Of a DNA stretch of 64,000 nt, positions 1 to 9,715 are shown one piece after another (the stretch's first letter is position 1; every line of letters starts with the position of its first letter). The stretch lies in assembly GCA_016125255.1 (NCBI GenBank), contig WGMD01000002.1:434001-498000 (forward strand). The letters are read 5' to 3'. Position numbers and translations under genes: made by a program. The DNA comes from Planctomycetota bacterium. Its GTDB lineage: Bacteria > Planctomycetota > Phycisphaerae > Phycisphaerales > Zrk34. The notes beneath the pieces are model-generated. The model had not been told where the DNA came from, did no database searches, and saw nothing but the letters and a program-made list of their open reading frames with translations.

Positions 1-411
1 ACGAAGCTCATGAGCAACGAAGGCGACCCGATGATGACCATCATCGCCGACAACTGCGGGCGACACGACACATCCGGCGGGGCGTGCAGCGTCGAGTCCA
101 ACAGTCTCCGCTACGGGCATCACACGCGCTGTCAGCACGCCTGTGTCGACAACTTCTTAAACGCCCTGCTGCCCTACGACATGGGCAAGCGCGACATGGT
201 CTCGAACATCAACTGGTTCATGAACGTCCCCGTCGAACCCGACGGGTCGCTGGGCATCGTCGACGGCCTCAGCGCCCCCGGCAAGTTCGTTGATCTCCGC
301 GCAGAGATCGATTGTCTGGCCGTCGTGTCCAACTGCCCGCAGATCAACAACCCCTGCAACGGATTCAACCCCACGCGCGTGCGCATGATTGTCTCGGATC
401 CGTCCGCCTAG
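1..411 (+). CDS. DUF1989 urea/guanidine-carboxylase-associated protein, C-terminal part
   Basis: The reading frame is open from the first base of the window, so this is the 3' part of a longer gene; the ATG at position 10 is probably internal. The protein matches the DUF1989 family (urea carboxylase-associated proteins 1/2), with the conserved Cys and HD residues in DNCGRHDTSGG and further cysteines near SNCPQINNPCN. Work from recent years assigns paired DUF1989 proteins as subunits of carboxyguanidine deiminase (CgdA/CgdB), acting between guanidine carboxylase and allophanate hydrolase. The carboxylase gene begins 18 bases downstream on the same strand, which fits one operon. Which subunit this is cannot be told from the fragment. 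Confidence 0.85.
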   Translation, partial: TKLMSNEGDPMMTIIADNCGRHDTSGGACSVESNSLRYGHHTRCQHACVDNFLNALLPYDMGKRDMVSNINWFMNVPVEPDGSLGIVDGLSAPGKFVDLRAEIDCLAVVSNCPQINNPCNGFNPTRVRMIVSDPSA

Positions 412-429
412 CTGACTCTGAGTAGTGCT

Positions 430-3400
430 ATGTTCCATACCGTTCTGGTCGCCAACCGCGGCGAGATCGCCGCTCGTGTGATGCGTACGCTTGGCAAGCT
501 CGGCGTGCGCAGCGTGGCCGTGTACTCCGAAGCCGACCGCGATGCGCCGCATGTGGCGATGGCCGACTTCGCTGAATGCCTCGGCCCCGCGCCGGTGGAC
601 CAGTCATACCTGCGTGCCGATCGCATCCTTGAAGCCGCCAAACGTCACGGCGCGCAAGCGATTCATCCCGGTTACGGCTTCCTCTCGGAAAACGCTGGCT
701 TCGCGCAGTTGTGCGACGAAGCGGGCATCATATTCATCGGCCCGACTGCCGATCAGATGCGCGATTTCGGTCTCAAACATACCGCCCGCGCCATCGCCAA
801 ACGTGCCGGCGTCCCGCTCCTGCCGGGCACCGAACTCCTCGACACCCAAGCCGCGGCGCTCCAGGCGGCCCAGCACATCCAATACCCCGTCATTCTCAAA
901 GCCACCGCCGGCGGCGGGGGCATCGGCATGCGCATTTGTCACAATCCCACCGAGCTTTCCGCCGCGTTCGACGTGGTGCGGCACCTCGGTGAAGCCAACT
1001 TCCGTTCGGCCGGCGTGTATCTGGAGCGGTACGTCGCCGATGCGCGCCACATCGAGGTGCAGATCTTCGGCGACGGCGACGGGCGCGTCCTGGCGCTGGG
1101 CGAGCGCGACTGCTCGACGCAGCGGCGCAATCAGAAAGTCATCGAAGAGACGCCCGCCCCCGGACTCTTGGCCGCCGACCGCGCCCGGCTCTTCGACGCC
1201 GCGACGCGCCTCGGCTCCGCCATCAACTACCGCTCCGCCGGCACGGTGGAGTTCATCTACGATGTCGCCCGCAATGCGTTCTATTTCCTTGAGGTCAACA
1301 CACGCTTGCAGGTCGAGCATGGCGTGACCGAGCAGGTGCTCGGCATCGACCTCGTCGAATGGATGGTGCGCCTCGCCGCCGGGGATGACCGGTTCATGGA
1401 TCACCCCCTGCCGCCCCCGCGCGGGCACTCGATTCAGGCGCGACTCTATGCGGAAGACCCGGCCAAAGACTTCCGTCCTTCAGCAGGCCCGCTGACGCAG
1501 GTGCATTTCCCCGCCGATTGCCGGATCGACACATGGGTCGAACCCGGCCTGGAGGTCTCGCCGTTCTACGATCCGATGCTCGCCAAGCTGATCGTCACCG
1601 CAACGACGCGTGATGAAGCGGTGACGAAACTCGCCAAGGCCCTCGACGAAACGCGTCTCTCGGGCATCGAGACGAATGTCGATTACCTGCGTGCGGTCGT
1701 GCGCTCGGACACATTCGCGCGCGGCGAAATGACGACGCGTTATCTCTCGAAGTACGTGTACACGCCCGCCACGATCGACGTGCTATCTCCGGGCAATTTC
1801 ACGACGATTCAGGATTATCCCGGGCGGATCGGGTACTGGGACGTGGGCGTACCGCCGAGCGGGCCGATGGATCATCTGTCGTTCCGGCTCGGCAATCGGA
1901 TCGTCGGCAATCCCGAAGGCGCGCCCGGCCTGGAGCTGACCGTCGCCGGCCCGACGCTGCGCTTCAACACGCGCGCCGTCATCTGCCTCACCGGCGCGGA
2001 CATGAACGCCAAACTCGACGGCGCCCCCGTTGATCGCTACACGCCGATCGACATCCCCGCCGGCGCGACGCTCAAGCTCGGGCGCATCACCGGCCCGGGC
2101 GCGCGCAGCTATCTGCTCATCGCCGGCGGACTCGACGTGCCCGCCTACCTCAACAGTCGATCGACCTTCACGCTCGGCCAGTTCGGCGGGCACGCCGGTC
2201 GCACGCTGCGCACCGGTGATGTGCTGCATCTGGCGCACGAGCCGACGGTGTCGGAGCCGCGCGCGGTCGGCGATGACATCGCGCCGATGCTCACCAGGAC
2301 ATGGAAGATCGGCGTGATGGACGGGCCGCACGGGTCGCCGGACTTTTTCACCGACCGCGACATCGAGATGCTTTTCGCGACGGACTGGGAGGTGCACTAC
2401 AACTCGGCGCGGACGGGCGTGCGGCTTGTCGGGCCCAAGCCGACATGGGCGCGCTCCGACGGCGGCGAGGCGGGGCTGCATCCGTCGAACATCCACGACA
2501 ACGCCTACGCCATCGGCACCATCGACTTCACCGGCGACATGCCGATCATTCTCGGGCCCGACGGGCCGAGTCTGGGCGGCTTTGTCTGCCCGGCGACGAT
2601 CGTACAGGCGGAGCTTTGGAAAATTGGCCAGCTCGCCACCGGCGACACGGTCCGTTTCGTCCGCATCTGCCCCGATGATGCGAGCGCGATGGAAATGAAA
2701 CAGGACGCCATGATCGACACGCTGACCGCGCCGCCGGCGGAGAGTTTCTCGCTGGCGCCGCTCGTGTCCGGGCCGCGCTACGTCTGGCTCGATCGACCCG
2801 CCGCGGGCGATCGGTCCCGCGTCGTGTACCGCCGTTCGGGCGATCGGTCGATGCTCATCGAATACGGCCCGCTGGTGCTTGACCTGGACCTGCGCTTCCG
2901 CGTCCACGCCCTGATGACGCGGCTGCAAAAGGAACAACTTCCGGGGGTCATTGATCTGACGCCGGGTATTCGTTCGCTGCAGATTCATTATGATGCGCGC
3001 GTGCTGCCGTTTGACGAACTGGTTCACGCACTGACGCGGATCGAGGACGATCTTCCGGCGGTGGACGACATGGAGGTCGAAGCGCGCATCGTGCGGATGC
3101 CGCTGTCATGGAACGACAGCGACACGCAGCGCGCGATTCAGAAGTACATGCAGTCGGTGCGCGACGATGCGCCGTGGTGCCCGAGCAATATCGAATTCAT
3201 CCGGCGCATCAATGGACTTGCGAGCGTCGATGACGTGAAGCGGATATTCTTCGACGCCAGCTACCTTGTGCTCGGGTTGGGCGATGTGTATCTGGGTGCG
3301 CCTGTGGCGACGCCGATGGATCCGCGTCATCGGCTGGTGACGACCAAGTACAACCCGGCCCGGACTTGGACACCGGAGAACGCGGTCGGCATCGGCGGCG

Positions 3401-4041
3401 CGTACCTGTGCATTTACGGCATGGAGGGCCCGGGCGGGTATCAGTTCGTGGGGCGCACGGCACAGGTATGGAACCGCTGGCGCAGCACGGCGGACTTTGA
3501 GCCGGGTTCGCCGTGGCTTTTGCGCTTCTTCGATCAGCTTCGGTTTTACGAAGTATCGCACGACGAATTGATGCAGTTTCGCGGGGATTTTCTGCATGGG
3601 CGCGTCAAGCTCGACGTCGAGAAGATCACGTTCCGCCTGAGGGACTATCACGCCTTTTTGGAGTCGATCCGGGACGACGCGGCGGCGTTCAAGCGGAAGC
3701 AGCAGGCGGCGTTCGAGGCGGAGCGTGCGGAGTGGGAACGGCGCGGCGAGTTTCGCCGGGCGGAAGCGGCGGCGGCCGGAAGCGCGCCGGCGGAAGTCGA
3801 GATTGACGTGCCGGTCGGCGGCGAAGTGATTGAGTCGCCGATGGGCGCGAGCGTGTGGAAGGTGCTTGTCGAAGCGGGCGCGCGCGTGAAGGCAGGCGAC
3901 ACGCTGGCGATATTGGAAGCGATGAAGATGGAGACGCCGATTGTGGCGGCGGGCGATGGGAAGGTGCATGCGGCGGTGTGCAAGGCGGGACAAATCGTGC
4001 GGGCGGGTCAGGCGCTGTTTGTGATGATGGAGGAAGCATGA
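430..4041 (+). CDS. uca: Biotin-dependent urea/guanidine carboxylase
   Basis: This is a complete 1203-aa multidomain carboxylase. It runs from an N-terminal biotin carboxylase (about residues 1-450, with the ATP-grasp glycine-rich loop GGGGIGMR), through a KipA/KipI-like carboxyltransferase (about 455-1030), to a C-terminal biotinyl domain whose biotin-acceptor lysine is about K1166 in EAMKMETP. It uses ATP and bicarbonate to carboxylate urea or guanidine. In the carboxyltransferase the segment TIDFTGDMP has Asp at about residue 699. As I recall, urea-specific enzymes have Asn there and guanidine carboxylases Asp, so guanidine is the favoured substrate. The upstream DUF1989 gene supports this. 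The stop overlaps the atzF start as ATGA, implying translational coupling. Confidence 0.93.
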   Translation: MFHTVLVANRGEIAARVMRTLGKLGVRSVAVYSEADRDAPHVAMADFAECLGPAPVDQSYLRADRILEAAKRHGAQAIHPGYGFLSENAGFAQLCDEAGIIFIGPTADQMRDFGLKHTARAIAKRAGVPLLPGTELLDTQAAALQAAQHIQYPVILKATAGGGGIGMRICHNPTELSAAFDVVRHLGEANFRSAGVYLERYVADARHIEVQIFGDGDGRVLALGERDCSTQRRNQKVIEETPAPGLLAADRARLFDAATRLGSAINYRSAGTVEFIYDVARNAFYFLEVNTRLQVEHGVTEQVLGIDLVEWMVRLAAGDDRFMDHPLPPPRGHSIQARLYAEDPAKDFRPSAGPLTQVHFPADCRIDTWVEPGLEVSPFYDPMLAKLIVTATTRDEAVTKLAKALDETRLSGIETNVDYLRAVVRSDTFARGEMTTRYLSKYVYTPATIDVLSPGNFTTIQDYPGRIGYWDVGVPPSGPMDHLSFRLGNRIVGNPEGAPGLELTVAGPTLRFNTRAVICLTGADMNAKLDGAPVDRYTPIDIPAGATLKLGRITGPGARSYLLIAGGLDVPAYLNSRSTFTLGQFGGHAGRTLRTGDVLHLAHEPTVSEPRAVGDDIAPMLTRTWKIGVMDGPHGSPDFFTDRDIEMLFATDWEVHYNSARTGVRLVGPKPTWARSDGGEAGLHPSNIHDNAYAIGTIDFTGDMPIILGPDGPSLGGFVCPATIVQAELWKIGQLATGDTVRFVRICPDDASAMEMKQDAMIDTLTAPPAESFSLAPLVSGPRYVWLDRPAAGDRSRVVYRRSGDRSMLIEYGPLVLDLDLRFRVHALMTRLQKEQLPGVIDLTPGIRSLQIHYDARVLPFDELVHALTRIEDDLPAVDDMEVEARIVRMPLSWNDSDTQRAIQKYMQSVRDDAPWCPSNIEFIRRINGLASVDDVKRIFFDASYLVLGLGDVYLGAPVATPMDPRHRLVTTKYNPARTWTPENAVGIGGAYLCIYGMEGPGGYQFVGRTAQVWNRWRSTADFEPGSPWLLRFFDQLRFYEVSHDELMQFRGDFLHGRVKLDVEKITFRLRDYHAFLESIRDDAAAFKRKQQAAFEAERAEWERRGEFRRAEAAAAGSAPAEVEIDVPVGGEVIESPMGASVWKVLVEAGARVKAGDTLAILEAMKMETPIVAAGDGKVHAAVCKAGQIVRAGQALFVMMEEA

Positions 4042-5810
4042 TGCTGCCGATCGGTGAGATGACCAAACTGCGGGCGGCCTACGACGCGCGGGCGATCGAT
4101 CCGAGGGAAGTCGTCGAGGAAGTGCTGGCGCGGATCGGGCGGCACGATCAGCCGCAGGCATGGATTCATCGGGTTTCGCAGGACATTTTGCGCCGCCGGG
4201 CGGCGGAGCTTTCGGCGATCGCGGGCGAAGCGCGGAAGGCGCTGCCGCTGTACGGCGTGCCCTTCGCGGTCAAGGACAACATCGACGTCGCCGGCGTGCC
4301 GACGACGGCGGGTTGCCCGGCGTATGCGTACACGCCGAGCGCGACAGCGTTCGCCGTGCAGCGGTTGCTCGAGGCGGGGGCGATCTTCGTGGGCAAGACG
4401 AACATGGACGCGTTCGCCACGGGGCTTGTCGGCACGCGCTCGCCGTATGGGGCTTGTCACAGCGTTTACCATCGCGACTACATCAGCGGCGGATCGAGCA
4501 GCGGATCGGCGGTCGTCACGGCGGATGAACTGGTGACGTTCGCGCTCGGAACGGACACGGCGGGGAGCGGGCGCGTGCCGGCGGCGTTCAATGGGCTCAT
4601 CGGCCTCAAACCCACGCGCGGGCGGATCAGCATGCGCGGCGTCGTGCCGGCTTGCCGGTCGCTCGACTGCGTTTCGATTTTCACGAAGCACGCGGGCGAT
4701 GCGGAGCGTGTGTTGGATGTGGTCGGCGCGTATGACGAGGCGGACGCATACGCGCGATGGACGCCGATGTTGACGCGAGCGACCGGCGCGTTTCGTTTCG
4801 GCATTTTGCGGGAGAATCAGCGGGAATTCTTCGGCGATTCCGCGGCGGCGGCGATGTATGAGAAGGCGATTGCGCGGTGCGTCGAACTCGGCGGCGAGGC
4901 GGTCGAGTTCGATTATGAGCCGTTGCATCTTGCGGCGCGATTGCTGTACGGCGGGCCGTGGGTGGCGGAGCGGTATGCGGCGATCGCCAAGTTCTTCGAT
5001 GCCGATGCAGCGGATATCGATGAAACCGTGCGCACGATCATCGGGAAGGCGAAGGAGATTCGCGCGGATGAGGCATTTGGCGCGATGTATCTGCTGGAAG
5101 AACTGCGCGGGCAGTGCGCGAAGGTTTGGGAGGTCGCAGATGTGCTCATGCTGCCGACTGCTCCGACGATGTACCGGATTGAGGAGGTCAAGGCGGAGCC
5201 GATCAAGCTCAACACGAACCTCGGGCATTACACGAATTTCATGAACCTGTTGGACTGGTGCGGCGTGGCAACGCCGGCGGGTTTGCGGGCGGACGGGTTG
5301 CCGTTCGGTGTGACGTTTATCGGGCGGGCGTGGAGCGAGGCGACGCTGCTCGATCTGGCACGGCGGTTTGCGGGCGAGGCGGAGGCGGCGGTTCGGCCGC
5401 TGGCGAGACCGCGGGAGATGGTGAAGCTTGTCGTGGTCGGGGCGCATCTTTCGGGGATGCCGCTCAATTGGCAACTCATGTCGCGCGGGGCGAAGCTGAT
5501 CGCATCATGTCGCACGGCGGCGGCGTATCGGTTGTACGCGCTGGCGAATTCCAAGCCGGCCAAACCGGCCCTGGTGCATGTCGGCAAGAGCGGCGCGGCG
5601 ATCGAAGTCGAAGTGTGGACGATGAGTGTCGAAGCGTTCGGGAGTTTCGTCGATGACGTGCCCGGACCGCTGGCGATCGGGACGGTGACGCTCGATGACG
5701 GCGGCGCGGTGCATGGGTTCGTCGCCGAGCCGCGGGCGCTGGATGGGGCGATCGATATTACGCACTTCAGGGGATGGCGGGCATATGTAAAACAAGGCGG
5801 TGGGACTTAA
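4038..5810 (+). CDS. atzF: Allophanate hydrolase (AtzF/DUR1,2 type)
   Basis: This 590-aa amidase-signature enzyme splits allophanate to ammonia and CO2, the final step after the carboxylase. The Ser-cisSer-Lys triad is visible as K79 (AVKDN), about S154 (GGSSSGSA) and S177 (DTAGSGR). Residues from about 460 match the small C-terminal domain of AtzF-type enzymes. The start is placed at 4038 because ATGA overlaps the carboxylase stop and a GGAGG-like site lies just upstream; a second ATG follows at once. The last codons (GGGT, stop) lie inside a 28-bp palindrome, so the C-terminal tail may be repeat-derived. Confidence 0.92.
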   Translation: MMLPIGEMTKLRAAYDARAIDPREVVEEVLARIGRHDQPQAWIHRVSQDILRRRAAELSAIAGEARKALPLYGVPFAVKDNIDVAGVPTTAGCPAYAYTPSATAFAVQRLLEAGAIFVGKTNMDAFATGLVGTRSPYGACHSVYHRDYISGGSSSGSAVVTADELVTFALGTDTAGSGRVPAAFNGLIGLKPTRGRISMRGVVPACRSLDCVSIFTKHAGDAERVLDVVGAYDEADAYARWTPMLTRATGAFRFGILRENQREFFGDSAAAAMYEKAIARCVELGGEAVEFDYEPLHLAARLLYGGPWVAERYAAIAKFFDADAADIDETVRTIIGKAKEIRADEAFGAMYLLEELRGQCAKVWEVADVLMLPTAPTMYRIEEVKAEPIKLNTNLGHYTNFMNLLDWCGVATPAGLRADGLPFGVTFIGRAWSEATLLDLARRFAGEAEAAVRPLARPREMVKLVVVGAHLSGMPLNWQLMSRGAKLIASCRTAAAYRLYALANSKPAKPALVHVGKSGAAIEVEVWTMSVEAFGSFVDDVPGPLAIGTVTLDDGGAVHGFVAEPRALDGAIDITHFRGWRAYVKQGGGT

Positions 5811-5822
5811 GTCCCACCGCCT
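5795..5822. repeat. 28-bp perfect palindrome at the convergent gene ends
   Basis: Two 14-bp arms (AGGCGGTGGGACTT and its complement) meet without a spacer. The palindrome contains the atzF stop codon and touches the stop of the convergent ABC ATPase gene. A near copy with the same core (GGGACTTMAGTCCC) lies inside mnmG at 31570-31595, so this is a dispersed element rather than a chance hairpin. It may also act as a two-way transcription stop, although no T-run follows on either side. Confidence 0.8.
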
Positions 5823-6724
5823 CAAAAGACATCGTCCCCGACTTTCGTCATGCGGGAAATCGGCAGCGGCTTCTCGGCCGCGGCGCCGGCGGGGTGGATC
5901 AGTTCCTCAAGCCGCCGCTTCACCGCCAGAAAAGGCGAGCTCAGCAGACACTCCGGCCCGCGCGGATGCGCAATCGGCGTCTCGATGATCTCCATCACGT
6001 GCCCCGGATTGCGCCCGAGCACGACGATGCGATCGGATAGATAAATCGCTTCGTCGAGATCGTGCGTGACAAACAATATCGTGATGTCCACATTCTGCCA
6101 GATCTGCAAAAGGTACTGCTGCATCTGACACCGCGTCTGCGCATCAAGCGCGCCGAAGGGTTCGTCCATGAGCAGAATGCGCGGCCGATTCGCCAGTGCC
6201 CGGGCGATGGCGACACGCTGCTTCATGCCGCCCGAAAGCTGCTGCGGATAATGATGCGCGAATTCGGAGAGCCCCACCATGTCGATCCACTGCATCGCCT
6301 CCGCTTCGGCGCTCGCCCGGTCGCGCCCGCGCAGACGCAGGCCGAACATGACATTCTTGAGCACGCTCAGCCAGGGAAACAGCGTGTAGCTCTGAAACAC
6401 CATGCCCCGATCAGGCCCCGGTCCGGTGACTTCCCTGCCGTCGAGCAAAATCTGTCCGTCGGTCGGCTCGTCCAGGCCGGCGACGATGCGGTTGAGCGTG
6501 CTCTTGCCGCAGCCCGACGGGCCGATCATGCAGATGATCTCGCGCCGATGAATGGAAAAGCGAATGCCGCGCAGCGCCGCGATCGTTTGGCCCTGCGGAC
6601 TGATGAACGTCTTGTCCACATCCATCACGTCCAGCACGATCGGCCGCTGATAGAGGCGATCGAACCGCTCGCGCACCGCCGGGCTCATCAGCCGATAGTC
6701 CGGCAGCTCAATCAAATCCGACAT
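5822..6724 (-). CDS. ABC transporter ATP-binding protein (NitT/TauT family)
   Basis: This 300-aa ATPase has Walker A at residues 68-76 (GPSGCGKST), the signature LSGG at 163-166 and Walker B LLMDEP at 184-189. The sequence matches the nitrate/sulfonate/taurine import branch (SsuB/TauB-like), here with about 30 extra residues at both ends. Its start overlaps the end of the permease gene by 17 bases, so it is the last gene of a three-gene import operon. The operon converges on the guanidine/urea genes, suggesting the transporter feeds that pathway. Similar transporters accompany guanidine carboxylases elsewhere, but the substrate cannot be read from the sequence. Confidence 0.92.
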   Translation of the reverse strand: MSDLIELPDYRLMSPAVRERFDRLYQRPIVLDVMDVDKTFISPQGQTIAALRGIRFSIHRREIICMIGPSGCGKSTLNRIVAGLDEPTDGQILLDGREVTGPGPDRGMVFQSYTLFPWLSVLKNVMFGLRLRGRDRASAEAEAMQWIDMVGLSEFAHHYPQQLSGGMKQRVAIARALANRPRILLMDEPFGALDAQTRCQMQQYLLQIWQNVDITILFVTHDLDEAIYLSDRIVVLGRNPGHVMEIIETPIAHPRGPECLLSSPFLAVKRRLEELIHPAGAAAEKPLPISRMTKVGDDVF

Positions 6725-8144
6725 CGGCCGCCCCCTTTCGCATCGCCCGCGCCTGCGCCTCGAGCTTCGCCTTCAAGCGCGGCGGAGGAATCGGCGGCGT
6801 GCGCATCGCTTCGACGATGCGGCCGAACCACGTCTTCGCCCGACCCTCCATGGCGTATTCCCATGGGAACAAGATGCGCCGCAGCGCCATCAACAATTGA
6901 TCCGTGAAGAACCCGAGCAGCCCGATCATGATGATCACCGGAAAGACGCGATCGAAATTCCGCCACCGGCCCTGCGTCTCGATGAACTCCGTCAGCCCGC
7001 TCTTGACGCCGATCAACTCCGCGATGACCAGCCAGGTCCATGCCCATCCGAGCAGGATGCGCAAATCATTATAAAGGTCCGGCAGAATTCCGGGGATCAC
7101 CACGCGCGTCAGGAGCCGGCGATTGTCCGCCCCGAGCGTCTGCGCCGCTTCGATCAGACTGTAATCGAGCATACGCGTCGTCTTGGCGATCATGAGCACC
7201 ATGTGGAAGAACGTGCCGATGAATACCAGCGCGATTTTCGGGGCGTTGTGCGCGAGCAGGATCGCCACCAGCAGCGTGCTGAACGCCGGGGCGGGCATGT
7301 AGCGGAAGAAGTCGATAAACGGCTCAAATATCCGCGATATCAGCGAGTATGTCCCGCAGAGAATGCCCAGCGGGATGCCGATGAGGCAACTGATGAGGAA
7401 TCCGCCGAAGACGATATAGACGCTCTGCACGAGCCGCTGACCCATCGTCGCCTTGTCGTTGCCCGGATCGTTGACCCAATCGGCGAAACCCGTGAGGATC
7501 ACGCGATGCGGCGGGGGGAGATAGTCGGGGTTCGACACTTGCCCCTGCGGAACAAGCTTGAGCAACGGCTCGGCCGGGAGCTTCGCAAAACTATACGCCG
7601 GACCCGCCGCACCAAGATGCGACCAGTTGTCGCGGATGACGCCCATGTTCTCGTTGGTGATGGCGACATTCGTCGAAGTGAGCCGGCCTGTCGCCAGTCC
7701 TTCCCATAGCTGATAGATCGCTGCGTCGTCTTCCTTGGTCTTCTCGTCGAGCCAGCCGTTGGCGAGTCCCACCGAGGCGAGCTGCCGCAGTTTCTTGAGA
7801 TTCGCGCGACGGCCGGATGACGACGCTTCCTCCGTCCCGCCGGCTTTGCGCGTGTCGACGATCTTCTGATTCTCCGCGCGGATGGCTTGGACGAACTCGG
7901 CGAAGTACGCGCGGCTCAGGTGGTCGCCGGCGGTGTAGATCGTGGTGGAATCGTCGCGCAGCGCGGCGATGTCGAGTCGCACATCGGGATGCCAGATGAA
8001 CGGGACATAGCTGACGAGACACCAGAGCGCGAGAGGACCGATGAACGACATGGCCGTGAGCATCGCCGCCGCGCGCGGGCCGATCGGCTGCCGCACAGCC
8101 AGCCACGGGCGGCGCCGGCGTCGTGGGGTGCGTCCTTCGCTCAA
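6708..8144 (-). CDS. ABC transporter permease (NitT/TauT family) with large insertion
   Basis: This is a 478-aa inner-membrane permease. After a first membrane helix (about residues 28-50) comes about 190 residues of soluble sequence before the usual binding-protein-dependent permease core (about 245-440). The core carries the EAA loop ([20 protein letters not shown]) that contacts the ATPase. Typical SsuC/TauC permeases are about 260 aa, so the soluble insertion is unusual and would face the periplasm. The start is a TTG with GAGG upstream; a later ATG at residue 28 would remove only the charged N-terminus. It lies between the binding protein and ATPase genes of the same operon. Confidence 0.88.
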   Translation of the reverse strand: MSEGRTPRRRRRPWLAVRQPIGPRAAAMLTAMSFIGPLALWCLVSYVPFIWHPDVRLDIAALRDDSTTIYTAGDHLSRAYFAEFVQAIRAENQKIVDTRKAGGTEEASSSGRRANLKKLRQLASVGLANGWLDEKTKEDDAAIYQLWEGLATGRLTSTNVAITNENMGVIRDNWSHLGAAGPAYSFAKLPAEPLLKLVPQGQVSNPDYLPPPHRVILTGFADWVNDPGNDKATMGQRLVQSVYIVFGGFLISCLIGIPLGILCGTYSLISRIFEPFIDFFRYMPAPAFSTLLVAILLAHNAPKIALVFIGTFFHMVLMIAKTTRMLDYSLIEAAQTLGADNRRLLTRVVIPGILPDLYNDLRILLGWAWTWLVIAELIGVKSGLTEFIETQGRWRNFDRVFPVIIMIGLLGFFTDQLLMALRRILFPWEYAMEGRAKTWFGRIVEAMRTPPIPPPRLKAKLEAQARAMRKGAADVGFD

Positions 8145-8254
8145 GAGTGCCTCGGTGCTGCGGGGATCATGTCATCATGCGACAAGCCCGCATCCGCGGG
8201 CCCGCGCCTCTTCGGGTTTCGTCGCTCATCGCACGCCAGCCGACGCGCCGGACC

Positions 8255-9274
8255 CTATTTGCCCAGCGACTTGGCGTATTGCATCGTCAGACTCGGATCG
8301 AGATACTTCTCGATTTCCAGCGGCTTTTCGTAGACTTTCTGCTCGACGTTGAACGCGTTGACGAGGATCGTCGATCCGTACACGGAGCCCAGGTCGTCGG
8401 CGCTCGTGGACTTTTTCCATTTCATCATCGCTTCGTCGAGCGAGAGGATGTATGTGCCCTTGAAGAACGGCTCGTACTCTTCGGGCTTGATGTCGACGCG
8501 GGCGGCGAGAATCTTCAGGGCCTCGTCGCGGTTGGCTTCGTCCTTGAGGTAGGCCACGATGCGGTACCAGACCTTGACGACTTTCATCCAGTCGTCCCGC
8601 CGCTTGTCGAGACTTTCCTGCGAGACGTAGAGCAGGTCATAGATGATGCCGGGGGCGTCGGCGCTGGTGAAGATCGGCCTGGATCCGCCGACGATTTTCA
8701 GCGCCTGCCCCGAGTTGGGCTGCCACGCGCCGATGGCTTCGACGGCCCCGCTCTTGAGGACCTGCGGCGTTTCGTTGGTCGGCGTGTTGACGATCGTGAT
8801 GTCATCGCCGGTCATGCCGTTCTGTTTGAGTGCGGTGAGCAGGAGCAGATGTTCGACGAAGCCCGCTTCGATGCCGACCTTTTTGCCCTTGAGGTCCTTG
8901 ACGGTGTTGATGCCGGGGCGGGCGACGATCATGTCGTTGCCATTGGAGAAGTCGTTGATGATGATGCCGACGGAGGCCTTGCCGGTCGCGCCGGTGACGA
9001 GGGCGTCGCCGTTGGTCATGCACACCGCGTCGACCTTGCCGGCCGCGTAGGCGTCCATCGACGGCACATAATCGAACCAGAGGAACTTGACGTCGACGCC
9101 CGCTTCCTCGAACCAGTGCTTTTGAATGGCGATCTCCCACGCCACCCAGCCGGGCCAGTCGGAGTAGGCGATCGTCAACGGCTCCTTGTCCGCCGCCTGC
9201 ACCGGGCGGGGCATCGAAACGAGCGTCACCAAACCAGCGAGCGCGGCGACCACCAGCGACTTGAACATCGACAT
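8255..9274 (-). CDS. ABC transporter substrate-binding protein (NitT/TauT family)
   Basis: This 339-aa exported protein has a clear signal peptide ([20 protein letters not shown], cleaved near VQAAD). A family-typical start follows: [20 protein letters not shown]. It resembles the periplasmic binding proteins of taurine/nitrate/sulfonate importers and is the first gene of the three-gene operon. The frame is open to 9556, but the start is set at 9274 because a GGAG lies 7 bases upstream and the signal peptide begins there. The ligand may be guanidine, urea or a related amide, judged only from the neighbouring pathway. Confidence 0.88.
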   Translation of the reverse strand: MSMFKSLVVAALAGLVTLVSMPRPVQAADKEPLTIAYSDWPGWVAWEIAIQKHWFEEAGVDVKFLWFDYVPSMDAYAAGKVDAVCMTNGDALVTGATGKASVGIIINDFSNGNDMIVARPGINTVKDLKGKKVGIEAGFVEHLLLLTALKQNGMTGDDITIVNTPTNETPQVLKSGAVEAIGAWQPNSGQALKIVGGSRPIFTSADAPGIIYDLLYVSQESLDKRRDDWMKVVKVWYRIVAYLKDEANRDEALKILAARVDIKPEEYEPFFKGTYILSLDEAMMKWKKSTSADDLGSVYGSTILVNAFNVEQKVYEKPLEIEKYLDPSLTMQYAKSLGK

Positions 9275-9442
9275 GTGCCATCTCCAGAGAATGAGTGAAC
9301 AACCACACAGCGCACGAACAGCAAGAAACAAATGGCGGACCAAACGCGAATTTTGATCAAATCGCGGATCGGCTGCGCGAAACATGAGCAGGAAAATTGG
9401 ACCGGCTGGAAAAGTGTGTAAAAAGTGGGCGGCTGCGCCAAT

Positions 9443-9480
9443 AAAAAACACGGCGGCTTCCGGGGGGAAGAAACCGCCGC
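9443..9480 (-). terminator. Hairpin with T-run upstream of the transporter operon
   Basis: Read on the minus strand, a GGCGG...CCGCC stem is followed by a run of six T (9448-9443). It lies about 170 bases before the binding-protein start and in the same direction. It therefore either ends read-through from the esterase side or works as an attenuator in the transporter leader. The 440-base gap around it (9275-9715) holds this hairpin, the esterase terminator and no credible gene. Confidence 0.55.
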
Positions 9481-9660
9481 GCTTCACTCCAAAACTCCTC
9501 CGAGAGTTTGGCAAGACCAAAAAGCGATCGGCCCCCTGGGTGATCGCCGATTTCAAACTACCCCACGTTCAGCGGTCCGACCAATTTTTGTGCACCCCCA
9601 TCGCCGATCCTTCCGCGGCGGCTTCCGATCGTGCGGGTTCGGCAAACGGGGTAAGCGCGC

Positions 9661-9697
9661 AAAAAGAAAGCTGAGGGATGGCCATCCCTCAGCTTTC
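9661..9697 (-). terminator. Rho-independent terminator of the acetylesterase gene
   Basis: A near-perfect palindrome (arms AAAGCTGAGGGATGG and complement, 9667-9697) is followed on the minus strand by TTTCTTTTT. It begins about 20 bases after the esterase stop codon. Confidence 0.85.
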
Positions 9698-9715
9698 GGG
9701 TGCGAGCGGGCGCGA

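Noticed and set aside
8123-9298. 391-aa plus-strand frame over the binding-protein gene
   Set aside because: It is the complement of a gene with a clear signal peptide and family match; the frame has no recognisable protein features.
9275-9660. Guanidine-I (ykkC) riboswitch before the transporter operon
   Set aside because: I looked for the conserved CUGGUCCGAGAG-like and GGGAGA-like segments on the minus strand and did not find them; only a terminator-like hairpin can be supported.
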